33,963 nt of DNA from Oscillospiraceae bacterium (GTDB lineage Bacteria; Bacillota; Clostridia; Oscillospirales; Ruminococcaceae). Below the pieces are notes generated by a model. It worked only from the letters and a program-made list of their open reading frames with translations. It was not told the DNA's origin and did not search any database. Within the stretch, counting starts at the first letter, position 1. Each line of letters starts with the position of its first letter. The stretch is taken from assembly GCA_029007985.1 (NCBI GenBank), contig JAQXIW010000059.1:1-33963 (forward strand), written 5' to 3'. Positions 7,884 through 15,242 of this stretch are shown piece by piece. The position numbers and the translations under genes were made by a program.

Positions 7884-8852
7884 TCAATTTATAAACATTT
7901 CATGTATTTTATTAACGGCGATATCGGACATTTTTCTGTTCACGAAAACCGTCAGCTTTATTTCGCTGGTATTTATGAGTTTTACGTCTATTTCGTTTTC
8001 GTACAGCACTTTGAAAACTTTAGCGGCGACGCCTTTTGTCGTTTTTAATGCCGCGCCAATGACGGACACCTTTGCTATATCGTCGTCAACAAACAGCCGT
8101 GAAAAACCGATTTTGTCCTTATTTTCCGCCAGCATTTTTTCGCATTTTATCCTGTCGGAACGGCTCACGGTGAAGCTGATTTCCCCTTTTCCCTGAACGG
8201 CGGTAGGCAGAGAAATCGTATCGACCACAATATCGTTTTCGCTTATCAAATTAAAAATACTGTAACAGATACCGGTTATATCCGGCACTCCGATAAGCGA
8301 GATAATGGACATATTAGGGTCTTTAATTATTCCCTTTACGGTCATACCCGATATGCCAAGCACCTCTTTTACGACCGTGCCTTTTCCGTATTCGTCTTTA
8401 TATGACAAAAAATGAAGCACTATTCCGTTTTTTCTCGCCTTCTCAACTATATCGGTATTTATCGCCTTGTAACCGCACACAGTCATTTCCAAAAGTTCAT
8501 CGTAGTCCATTTTATCAATTCTGTGTGAAAAATCTGTAAAAGCGGGGTCGGCTGAAAATATTCCGTCATACTTTATATATATTTGACACTCACATCTTAA
8601 AACAAATGCACAGTCCAAACTGATTTCAATAGTATCCTGAGCGCAAAAAAGCACAAACAGATTGCCGTTAGACTTTTTTATATCGTCTGAACGGGCAATC
8701 TCTTTCGCGTTATATTTTAGTGCGATATTTTTATATTCTGCCGAGCAAACAAGCAACACTTTATATCCGTTTTTTATATCTTTTCTATAAAGCGTATCTA
8801 TTTCTGTATTTTCGGCCAAGGCATTGTCAATGTATTTAACGATATACGCCAT
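7884..8852 (-). CDS. Aspartokinase-like protein with degenerate kinase domain and two ACT domains
   Basis: 322 residues, against about 400 for a normal monofunctional aspartate kinase. Residues 90-160 align well with the end of the kinase domain (IYIKYDGIFSADP for the usual IYTDVDGVYTADP, then DYDELLEM, GTVV), and 165-320 form the usual two ACT domains (MSIISLIGVPDITG; IAKVSVIGAALK). The N-terminus reads IVKYIDNALA where kinases have the KFGG nucleotide motif. The GRGGSD motif is replaced by FCAQDTIEI, and roughly 80 residues of the core are absent. It should not phosphorylate aspartate. It starts one base after the pheB stop, so a regulatory, amino-acid-sensing role beside PheB is plausible. 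Not visibly a pseudogene: the frame is intact with tight spacing. Confidence 0.8.
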   Translation of the reverse strand: MAYIVKYIDNALAENTEIDTLYRKDIKNGYKVLLVCSAEYKNIALKYNAKEIARSDDIKKSNGNLFVLFCAQDTIEISLDCAFVLRCECQIYIKYDGIFSADPAFTDFSHRIDKMDYDELLEMTVCGYKAINTDIVEKARKNGIVLHFLSYKDEYGKGTVVKEVLGISGMTVKGIIKDPNMSIISLIGVPDITGICYSIFNLISENDIVVDTISLPTAVQGKGEISFTVSRSDRIKCEKMLAENKDKIGFSRLFVDDDIAKVSVIGAALKTTKGVAAKVFKVLYENEIDVKLINTSEIKLTVFVNRKMSDIAVNKIHEMFIN

Positions 8853-8853
8853 A

Positions 8854-9288
8854 TTACAAATCCTGCATAATTCGTTTGGCGGTTACCACATACCGCTGTC
8901 TGTTCATTTCTTCAACAAGACTGTCTACATCGCCTATCATATCTCTGACTTTCATTGTAAGTGACACTGCCGCAGTACCGTCAACCGGCGCCGACTGTGT
9001 AATGGTGACAATACTGATATTGTATTTGGCAATGAGTTTCAGCAAGCTCTGCAAAGCACCCAACTCGTCAATTAAAACGACGTGCAGAGCGACAACGGTC
9101 TTTGCCTCGGAAACATCAAATATCTTATCCTTGTATTTGTAAAGCGCGCTCCTTGAAATTTGTACTTCTTTTGCGGCAGCCGACAGATTTTTTACATTGC
9201 CGGCGGCAAGCAGCTCTTTAGCCTTTACAACCTTTAAGAATACTTCAGGTAAAACGTCGCTGTCGACCAACAGAAATTTTTTTGCCAT
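8854..9288 (-). CDS. pheB: PheB-like ACT-domain regulator with helix-turn-helix
   Basis: 144 residues. After a short start (KKFLLVDSDVLPEVFLKV) comes a helix-turn-helix-like segment, AAKEVQISRSALYKYKDKIF, then one ACT domain (VVALHVVLIDELGALQSLL...). This is the UPF0735/PheB arrangement, often found beside aromatic or aspartate-family amino-acid genes. It likely binds an amino acid and may bind DNA. The ATG follows GAAAGGA. It is the first gene of the operon running to folD, behind a promoter overlapped by a 13-base palindrome that it could itself occupy (inference). Confidence 0.88.
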   Translation of the reverse strand: MAKKFLLVDSDVLPEVFLKVVKAKELLAAGNVKNLSAAAKEVQISRSALYKYKDKIFDVSEAKTVVALHVVLIDELGALQSLLKLIAKYNISIVTITQSAPVDGTAAVSLTMKVRDMIGDVDSLVEEMNRQRYVVTAKRIMQDL

Positions 9289-9323
9289 TTTTTAATCCTT
9301 TCAACAAACCTTTATATGTTTAT

Positions 9324-9358
9324 ATAATAAGATATGAAGTGAATATTTACAATGTAAA
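9324..9358 (-). promoter_or_regulatory. Promoter with overlapping palindromic operator candidate, pheB operon
   Basis: A -35 of TTGTAA (complement of 9347-9352), a 17-base spacer and a -10 of TATTAT (complement of 9324-9329), with the start codon about 30 bases past the expected transcription start. The -35 lies inside the perfect palindrome TTTACA-T-TGTAAA (9346-9358 on either strand). Confidence 0.6.
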
Positions 9359-9449
9359 AAAACAACAAAAATTAAAACAAATGTTTGTCACTGAAATACA
9401 TTTTTATTGAAATTTGCCGTTTTTAGTCCATATTAGGCGCTGTACAAAA

Positions 9450-9476
9450 CAAAAAGACATCGTAAAGATGCCTTTG
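9450..9476 (-). terminator. Intrinsic terminator after recR
   Basis: On the minus strand AAAGGCATC-TTTAC-GATGTCTTT forms a 9-bp stem with one G-U pair, followed by TTTTGTTTTG. It lies just past the recR stop and ends the dnaX-ybaB-recR unit. Confidence 0.8.
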
Positions 9477-9478
9477 TA

Positions 9479-10081
9479 TTATATTTCTCTTCTGCCTTCG
9501 AGAGCGCGGTAAAGGGTGACTTCGTCCGCATATTCCAAAGAAGCGCCCACCGGCAAACCGTAGGCAAGTCTTGTCACTTTTATTCCCATCGGTTTTATGA
9601 GTCTCGACAGGTAGAGCGCAGTTGCCTCGCCCTCGATTGTTGGGCTTGTTGCCATTATGACTTCCTTGACCGTATCGTCGGACAGGCGGCCGAGCAACTC
9701 TTTTACCGTCAGCTGTTCTGCGGTTATGCCGTCCATCGGAGAAATCAAACCGTGCAAAACGTGATATGTGCCTTTGTATTCCCCTGTCTTTTCAAAGGTG
9801 GAAACATCTCTCGGGTTTTCGACAATACAAATGATGCTTTTGTCTCTGTTTGTACTTGAACAGATACCGCATATTTCCTTGTCGGTATAATTTTGGCAAA
9901 TCGGGCATCTTTTGATTTTTGTGTGGACGTCCATAATCGCATCGGCAAATTCTTTTGCTTCTTTTTCATCCATAGACAATATCTGATACGCCATTCTGGT
10001 CGCACCTTTTCTGCCGACGCCCGACAGTCTGGAAAAATTATTTATCAGCCTTTCCAAAGGCTCTGCAATATGCCGTGCCAT
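9479..10081 (-). CDS. recR: Recombination mediator protein RecR
   Basis: 200 residues, the usual length. An N-terminal helix-hairpin-helix (LSGVGRKGATRMAYQIL) is followed by a four-cysteine zinc finger (Cys59, 62, 71, 74), a Toprim domain beginning ICIVENPRDVSTFE, and the conserved ATSPTIEGEATALYL and RLAYGLPVGASLEYAD segments. With RecF/RecO it loads RecA on gapped DNA. The ATG is 3 bases after the ybaB stop; the dnaX-ybaB-recR order is classic. Confidence 0.97.
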   Translation of the reverse strand: MARHIAEPLERLINNFSRLSGVGRKGATRMAYQILSMDEKEAKEFADAIMDVHTKIKRCPICQNYTDKEICGICSSTNRDKSIICIVENPRDVSTFEKTGEYKGTYHVLHGLISPMDGITAEQLTVKELLGRLSDDTVKEVIMATSPTIEGEATALYLSRLIKPMGIKVTRLAYGLPVGASLEYADEVTLYRALEGRREI

Positions 10082-10084
10082 ATA

Positions 10085-10432
10085 TTACAGAATACCCGGT
10101 ATATTCATACCGCCGGTTATTTTGTTCATCTCGGTTTCGCTGTCAATTCTTGCTTTTGAAATTGCGTCGTTAACTGCGGCTGCAATAAGGTCTTCCAGCA
10201 TTTCAATATCGTCCGGGTCGACGGCTTCCGGTTTAATGCTGATGCTGACGACATCGTGCTTGCCGGAAACAACGGCTTTAACCAGTCCTGAGCCGGCTTC
10301 ACCGGTGTATTCGGTGGCGTCAAGTCTCTCCTGAAGTTCTTTCATATCGTCCTGCATTTTCTGTGCCTGTTTGATAATCCGGTTCATATTTGACGGGCCG
10401 CCGCCCATACCCCGTGGAATTCTTGCTTTCAT
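10085..10432 (-). CDS. ybaB: YbaB/EbfC family nucleoid-associated protein
   Basis: 115 residues. A glycine-rich start (RGMGGG) leads into the coiled helix IIKQAQKMQDDMKELQERL, then the beta core (VKAVVSGKHDVVSISIKPEAVD), a second helix and a glycine/proline-rich tail (GGMNIPGIL). Family members are dimeric DNA-binding tweezers-shaped proteins. The ATG has AAGGAGA 7 bases upstream. It lies 18 bases after dnaX and 3 before recR. Confidence 0.94.
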   Translation of the reverse strand: MKARIPRGMGGGPSNMNRIIKQAQKMQDDMKELQERLDATEYTGEAGSGLVKAVVSGKHDVVSISIKPEAVDPDDIEMLEDLIAAAVNDAISKARIDSETEMNKITGGMNIPGIL

Positions 10433-10450
10433 AAATATATCTCCTTAAAT

Positions 10451-12100
10451 TTAATCTTTTATATTTACCGTAACGCCCTTTTCTCTCAGAGCGAGTACAT
10501 CATCTATACTGTTGTGCCTTTCTTTTTCAAAAAAACTTGCGATATTTTTATAACCGCCTATGTTGTAGGTTTTTCCGCTCACAGCCGCAATGGCATTTTT
10601 AATTACCGGATAAACCTCTCTGTGACTTCTGATATAGTCATTCAAAGCTTCGCTGCCCTTAATATATACCACATTTTGATACAGGTAAGCGGCAGAGCCT
10701 TTCAAAAACGCCTGTAAAGGAACATCACTGCGGCCGATAATATCAACCACGCTGTCCCAGTTGGAAAAGACAACGGGTCTTGTATCGGGCGAAGCCCGAC
10801 CGTCATCCTGCGGTGTGTTCATGAGTTTTAATATTTCTTCCTTGGACAAACTCTTTTGCGGAGGCTCGCTCTGTTTTACCGGTGTTTCCGGCGACGGAGC
10901 GACAGGTTTTTGCCGCCGGGCTTCCGTTGGCTTTTGCCGCAAAGCGTTTTCTCTCTCAAAGGTTGAGACGACTTTTCTCTGAGGCGCCGCAGTCTCCGGT
11001 TTTGAGTTTTGCAGACTCGTGTCGGCGCATCCGATTTTGTAAACCGCAATATCGAGAGCTGTTTTCGGCGACTGACCCTTTGTAATACTGTCAAGGGCGT
11101 CCGTCAAATGTTTCAATATATTCTCGATTGTGCCGTAAGAACATTCGAGAGACTGTTTTTTCATTTTTTCGAATTTTTCCGACGGAAGATTCAGTATCCG
11201 AGATGTTACGCCTTTCATTCCGCAGAGCAGAAGATTGGAAAAGTAGTCTATCAGTTCTTCGCAAAGTCGTCTGATGTCCACGCTTTTTTGCCGCAGAACA
11301 CGCAGAGCGAGTAAAGCTTCGTCCGTTTTTTTGTCAATCAACTTTTGGGCAAAGTCAATTATTTCGTCGTCTCGGCTGATGCCGGTGATATTTGAAACCA
11401 CTTCTTCCGTAACTTCGTCGCTGACAGACAAACAGGTGTCTAAAATCGAGTTGGCGTCTCTCATTGCGCCGTCGGCCAGGGAGGCTATCATCTTTGCCGC
11501 CGGTGCAGTCAATTTGATATTTTCCGACTTGGCTATATTCAGCAGCGCGTCTGATATTTCGTCAAAAGACAGCTTTGCAAAATCGTATCTTTGACATCTC
11601 GATAATATTGTTGCCGGTACTTTCTGAATATCGGTTGTGCACAATATAAATATCACATGCCGAGGCGGCTCTTCGAGCGTTTTAAGCAAAGCGTTAAACG
11701 CTGACGGCGTAAGCATGTGGACTTCGTCAATGATATAAACGCGATATTTTGCCATAACCGGTAAATAACTTACCTCATCAAGAATATTGCGAATATCGTC
11801 AACCGAGTTGTTTGAGGCGGCGTCCATTTCGACAACATCATAAACCGATTCGTTGTCTATACCTTTACAAATAGCACATTCGAGACAAGGCTCGCCGTCT
11901 TTTGGATTCAAACAGTTTACAGCCTTGGCGAAAATTTTGGCACAGGTGGTCTTGCCCGTACCCCTAACGCCCGTAAACAGAAAGGCGTGTCCAATTCTGC
12001 CGCCGGCGATTTGGTTTTTAAGAGCGCTTACAACATATTTCTGACCGATTACTTCGGAAAAAGTTTTCGGTCTGTATTTTCTGTACAGAGCAATATGCAA
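10451..12100 (-). CDS. dnaX: DNA polymerase III subunits gamma/tau
   Basis: 549-residue clamp-loader ATPase. Walker A GVRGTGKTT is at about 44-52, a zinc module at Cys63, 72, 75 and 78, Walker B IIDEVHML at about 123-130, and sensor/arginine-finger region ILSRCQRYDF. The lid and collar follow, then a basic, proline-rich linker (about 375-430) and a short tau-like C-terminal domain. The start is TTG, since the protein must begin HIALYRKYRPKTF and the site AAGGGGGTG lies just upstream; there is no ATG nearby. SRP RNA is immediately upstream, as in many Firmicutes. Confidence 0.96.
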   Translation of the reverse strand: MHIALYRKYRPKTFSEVIGQKYVVSALKNQIAGGRIGHAFLFTGVRGTGKTTCAKIFAKAVNCLNPKDGEPCLECAICKGIDNESVYDVVEMDAASNNSVDDIRNILDEVSYLPVMAKYRVYIIDEVHMLTPSAFNALLKTLEEPPRHVIFILCTTDIQKVPATILSRCQRYDFAKLSFDEISDALLNIAKSENIKLTAPAAKMIASLADGAMRDANSILDTCLSVSDEVTEEVVSNITGISRDDEIIDFAQKLIDKKTDEALLALRVLRQKSVDIRRLCEELIDYFSNLLLCGMKGVTSRILNLPSEKFEKMKKQSLECSYGTIENILKHLTDALDSITKGQSPKTALDIAVYKIGCADTSLQNSKPETAAPQRKVVSTFERENALRQKPTEARRQKPVAPSPETPVKQSEPPQKSLSKEEILKLMNTPQDDGRASPDTRPVVFSNWDSVVDIIGRSDVPLQAFLKGSAAYLYQNVVYIKGSEALNDYIRSHREVYPVIKNAIAAVSGKTYNIGGYKNIASFFEKERHNSIDDVLALREKGVTVNIKD

Positions 12101-12162
12101 AAGAACACCCCCTTATTTGAAAAAAGACAGGCTATAACGCTTTTGGCGTTGTATTATCACAT

Positions 12163-12265
12163 ATACGAAGAAAGCTTGTGCATCGCAAGGAGAATCTGCT
12201 TAGTGCTGCTTGGTTCCCCACCTGACACGGTTCACAGCCTGCCTTCGTGCAGGCTTTCTTCGCAT
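12163..12265 (-). ncRNA. ffs: Bacterial small SRP RNA (4.5S-like)
   Basis: The minus strand has the signature GTGTCAGGTGGGGAACCAAG followed by CAGCAC: the helix-8 core with a GGAA tetraloop closed by UGG/CCA and the asymmetric-loop motif AGCAGC that binds Ffh. The ends pair over 13 positions (ATGCGAAGAAAGC with GCTTTCTTCGTAT, one G-U), closing helix 5, and inner arms TGCACGAAGG / CCTTGCGATGCA continue it. Its length is about 100 nt, so this is the small form without an Alu domain. Exact ends are uncertain by several bases. A weak hairpin at 12136-12150 with a T-run downstream may terminate it before dnaX, or transcription may continue. Confidence 0.92.
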
Positions 12266-12293
12266 ATCTGACAACACTTAATAGCACTGTCAA
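12266..12293 (-). promoter_or_regulatory. Promoter of SRP RNA
   Basis: Perfect -35 TTGACA (complement of 12288-12293), 16-base spacer, weak -10 TCAGAT. This would place the RNA start near 12260, in agreement with the closing helix. Confidence 0.6.
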
Positions 12294-12344
12294 TTGCAGA
12301 TTATTTTACCATATAGTGTAATAAATTTCAATACTTATTGAAAC

Positions 12345-12376
12345 AAATAAAAGAGTCACTACAAAGAGTGACTCTG
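12345..12376 (-). terminator. Intrinsic terminator of pduL
   Basis: Perfect 9-bp stem AGAGTCACT-CTTTGT-AGTGACTCT followed on the minus strand by TTTATTTGTTT, about 10 bases past the pduL stop. A further 7-bp inverted repeat TTTCAAT-ACTT-ATTGAAA lies just beyond at 12326-12343. Confidence 0.88.
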
Positions 12377-12386
12377 AAAATCAAAA

Positions 12387-12950
12387 TTATTTAACGATTT
12401 CGCCGCTTGTTGCGCCGCCGCAAGCGTTTGATTCGTCTGTGTCGATGTGCATAGCTGTTGCGTATGAAGCAGATACTCTAATAACAACATCGTCGAAGAT
12501 AAGACTTCTTTCGTCGGATGTAACTTTAACCTTTACGATTTCGCCATTGGAGACGCCGAAGCTTGTTGCGTCGTCCGGAGTCATGTGAATGTGTCTCTTT
12601 GCGATGATTACGCCCTCGGAAATTTCGATTTCACCGCATGGACCGACAAGCTTGCAGCCTGCAGAACCTGCGAGATCGCCTGATTCTCTAATTGGGGCTG
12701 TAAGACCTATCGAGCGAGCGTCTGTGAGAGCAAGCTCAATCTGTGTAGCCTTTCTGCATGGACCGAGAACAGACATAGCCATTTCTTTCTTTGGGCCAAC
12801 GACTGTTACTTTCTCAACGCATGCAAACTGACCCGGCTGTGAAAGGTCCTTCTTCTTTGTGAGCTCGTGACCTGCGCCGAAAAGTATATCAACATGTTCC
12901 TGTGAAAGGTGAATGTGTCTTGCGGATGTTTCTACTAAAATCTTTGCCAT
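12387..12950 (-). CDS. pduL: PduL-type phosphate acyltransferase
   Basis: 187 residues with both halves of the PduL fold. The zinc-binding motifs are SARHIHL (His12, His14) and AKRHIHM (His120, His122), with a later AMHIDTDE segment. It exchanges CoA and phosphate on acetyl- or propionyl groups and can replace Pta. There is no N-terminal encapsulation helix; the protein starts at the catalytic domain, and no microcompartment shell genes are nearby, so it is probably the housekeeping phosphotransacetylase. The ATG follows AGGAGG. Monocistronic, with its own promoter and terminator. Substrate preference cannot be read from the sequence. Confidence 0.92.
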   Translation of the reverse strand: MAKILVETSARHIHLSQEHVDILFGAGHELTKKKDLSQPGQFACVEKVTVVGPKKEMAMSVLGPCRKATQIELALTDARSIGLTAPIRESGDLAGSAGCKLVGPCGEIEISEGVIIAKRHIHMTPDDATSFGVSNGEIVKVKVTSDERSLIFDDVVIRVSASYATAMHIDTDESNACGGATSGEIVK

Positions 12951-12988
12951 TTTATAATCCTCCTAAATTGATTATCACATACAATATT

Positions 12989-13017
12989 ATAATAAACTAC
13001 ATTTTGAATATTATCAA
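12989..13017 (-). promoter_or_regulatory. Promoter of pduL
   Basis: -35 TTGATA (complement of 13012-13017), 17-base spacer, -10 TATTAT (complement of 12989-12994), about 45 bases ahead of the start codon. Confidence 0.6.
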
Positions 13018-13117
13018 GTTAAAAAAACATAATTTTTTTATTTTTATCTTTTGAACAAAAAAAGTCGATAAAAAGCCCGTTCATTGTAAAAATTTAACAG
13101 TCGCCGATTTGTAATCC

Positions 13118-13145
13118 TTGAAAAAAAGATTATAAATGATATAAT
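13118..13145 (+). promoter_or_regulatory. Promoter of the flavodoxin/ferredoxin gene
   Basis: -35 TTGAAA at 13118-13123, 16-base spacer, perfect -10 TATAAT at 13140-13145. Just downstream is a small palindrome, CAATA-AA-TATTG. Confidence 0.7.
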
Positions 13146-13180
13146 ATTTTCAATAAATATTGTACTGAAAGGACACCGAT

Positions 13181-13963
13181 ATGAAAAGAGTTAATCTTGT
13201 TTATTTTTCCGCCACCGATGTCAGCAAAAAGTACGCAAAGGCGGCGGCGAGAGCGTTTAACTGTGAAGTAAAAGCATATGATTTCACGCTGCCGAAGGAC
13301 AGAGACCCAAAGTCCGCCCCGACATTTGAAAAGGATGAATTTGTCATTCTCTCATTGCCTGTATACGGCGGCAGAATACCGGCAGTATGCGACGAATATG
13401 TAAAAGCTCTCAAAGGCGACGGCACACCGTGTATGATTATTGCCACATACGGCAACAGAGATTTTGACGACGCTCTTGTTGAAATGGAAGACATTATGAA
13501 CGCTTGCGGACTTGTTGTGACCTCCGCGGCCGCGGTTGTCGGCAGACATTCTTTTTCCGATGAAATTGCAGGAAACAGACCGGACAAAGACGACCTGGCC
13601 GGCATGGAACGGTTTGCTCTCAAAGTAATCGAAAACGATTTTAAGCCTATTGAAGTAGGCAAAATACCGGGTAACCGCCCGTATAAAGAGAGAAACAGCG
13701 CGCCGAATACTTTGATGCCTGTCACAAGCGACGAATGTATCAACTGTAAATCCTGTGCAAAAAGATGCCCTAACGGTGTGATCAGCGTTGAAAACCCGAA
13801 ACTCAGAGTAAAAGACGCCTCTGCCTGTTTAAGATGTCACAGATGCGTGGTATATTGCCCGAAGCACGCCATTTCCTTTGTCGGCGAGGGTTATGACAAG
13901 ATGGTTGCCGGCTGTATAGCAAGATTCGGCAAGCCGGATAAAGAAAATCTTTACTTTATGTAA
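13181..13963 (+). CDS. EFR1-type flavodoxin plus two [4Fe-4S] ferredoxin domain protein
   Basis: 260 residues. The N-terminal half (about 1-155) is flavodoxin-like: a beta strand VNLVYFSATDVSKKYA, whose Ser/Thr loop would hold FMN phosphate, then LSLPVYGGRIP and IATYGNRDFDDAL. The C-terminal part carries two [4Fe-4S] motifs, CINCKSCAKRCP and CLRCHRCVVYCP. This is the family named EFR1, of anaerobes, with presumed electron-transfer function. AAAGGA precedes the ATG. Single gene with its own promoter and a terminator shared with the converging U32 gene. Redox partner unknown. Confidence 0.9.
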   Translation: MKRVNLVYFSATDVSKKYAKAAARAFNCEVKAYDFTLPKDRDPKSAPTFEKDEFVILSLPVYGGRIPAVCDEYVKALKGDGTPCMIIATYGNRDFDDALVEMEDIMNACGLVVTSAAAVVGRHSFSDEIAGNRPDKDDLAGMERFALKVIENDFKPIEVGKIPGNRPYKERNSAPNTLMPVTSDECINCKSCAKRCPNGVISVENPKLRVKDASACLRCHRCVVYCPKHAISFVGEGYDKMVAGCIARFGKPDKENLYFM

Positions 13964-13990
13964 AATGAAATTTCATATATAAATAAATTA

Positions 13991-14017
13991 CCGTGCGGCT
14001 GTAAACCGCACGGTTTT
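13991..14017 (+). terminator. Bidirectional terminator between converging genes
   Basis: Perfect 8-bp GC-rich stem CCGTGCGG-CTGTAAA-CCGCACGG, followed by TTTTATTATA on the plus strand. It lies in the gap between the plus gene ending at 13963 and the minus gene ending at 14019. The minus side has only a weak T-rich tail. Confidence 0.88.
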
Positions 14018-14018
14018 A

Positions 14019-15236
14019 TTATAATTTCTTTCTGATTACGGACATTGGCTCAATGTTATGTTCGCACGGAATTGTGTATCTCATCTTTGAATGAGGAGTA
14101 GACTGCACAAATTCTCCGTCCGCATTTTTTATCCATTCCGGTTTGAATACAATATTTTCACCCTTAGGAGACAGAATTTCAATCTCGTCGCCGAGGTTGA
14201 ATTTACCTCTTTGCTCACAGTAAAGTATATTATCTTTACACTCATCAACAACACCCAAAAGTTCATACTCTCTGACATATTGAGATGTATCGGTTGACTG
14301 AATGGCGTGTTCCGGGCCGAAATAAAAGCCTGTGGAGTATCTTCTGTGTGAAGTTTTGCAAAGCTCCTCGGTTACTTCATTCGGGCATATCCAATCGACA
14401 GGATTTGCAAAATATGAATCTATGGCCTTTCTGTATGCGGATGTGACAGAAGCAACATAGTAAAAGCTCTTTGCCCTGCCCTCGATTTTCAGAGAAGTTA
14501 TACCCGCATCAACCAGCATATCAATGTACTGTGCCATACACAAATCGTTTGCGTTCATTATGTATGTGCCTCCGGTCGGGCTCTCGTTTATATCGTAGGC
14601 CATGCCCGGACGGCTTTTTTCCACCAGCTGATATTCCCACCTGCACGGCTGGGCACATTCGCCCCTATTGGCGTCTCTGCCTGTCAGATAGTGTGAGAGC
14701 AGACATCTGCCGGAAAAAGACATACACATAGCGCCGTGCACAAAACACTCAATCTCCAAATCCTTCGGAGTGTTTTTTCTGATTTTGATTATGTCTTCAA
14801 AAGAACATTCCCTGGCCAGCACAACTCTCCTTGCGCCGAGAGCGTAAAGAGCGTTTGCAGACCGATAATTCATTATGCCGGTTTGAGTGGACATATGGAT
14901 ATCGACATTCGGGGCGTTTTCCTTTACCATTTGCATTACGCCCATATCGGCAACAATTACCGCATGCACACCTATTTCTCCGATTTTTTTAATAAATTCC
15001 GGCATTTTGTCTACTTCGTCATTTGTCGGAACGGTGTTCAGCGTAAGATAAACCTTTTTGCCGAGACTGTTTGCAAAATCCACAGCCTCTTTAAGCTGTT
15101 CAATGGTAAAATTTTTCGGAGCGGCTCTCATTCCGTATTCTTCGGCCCCGAGATATACCGCGTCGGCGCCGTATGCAAAAGCATACTTTAATTTTTCCAT
15201 ATCACCGGCAGGTGACAAAAGTTCAGGTTTGTTCAT
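14019..15236 (-). CDS. U32 family protein, TrhP-like tRNA hydroxylation protein
   Basis: 405 residues starting PELLSPAGDMEKLKYAFAYGADAVYLG, a hallmark of U32 proteins. The conserved cysteine cluster Cys171, Cys178, Cys194, Cys198 (in FVHGAMCMSFSGRCL and GECAQPCRW) is intact and would hold an iron-sulfur cluster. Although named peptidases, close relatives (E. coli TrhP, Bacillus YrrO) act in prephenate-dependent 5-hydroxyuridine formation in tRNA. The neighbour mltG fits the Bacillus mltG-yrrN-yrrO order, although no yrrN partner is here. The start is 6 bases past the mltG stop; last gene of the pcrA operon. Confidence 0.9.
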   Translation of the reverse strand: MNKPELLSPAGDMEKLKYAFAYGADAVYLGAEEYGMRAAPKNFTIEQLKEAVDFANSLGKKVYLTLNTVPTNDEVDKMPEFIKKIGEIGVHAVIVADMGVMQMVKENAPNVDIHMSTQTGIMNYRSANALYALGARRVVLARECSFEDIIKIRKNTPKDLEIECFVHGAMCMSFSGRCLLSHYLTGRDANRGECAQPCRWEYQLVEKSRPGMAYDINESPTGGTYIMNANDLCMAQYIDMLVDAGITSLKIEGRAKSFYYVASVTSAYRKAIDSYFANPVDWICPNEVTEELCKTSHRRYSTGFYFGPEHAIQSTDTSQYVREYELLGVVDECKDNILYCEQRGKFNLGDEIEILSPKGENIVFKPEWIKNADGEFVQSTPHSKMRYTIPCEHNIEPMSVIRKKL

Positions 15237-15242
15237 AGCTTA

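Noticed and set aside
12326-12343. Hairpin TTTCAAT-ACTT-ATTGAAA as a separate terminator
   Set aside because: It is AT-rich and weak, and the strong terminator at 12345-12376 already ends pduL.
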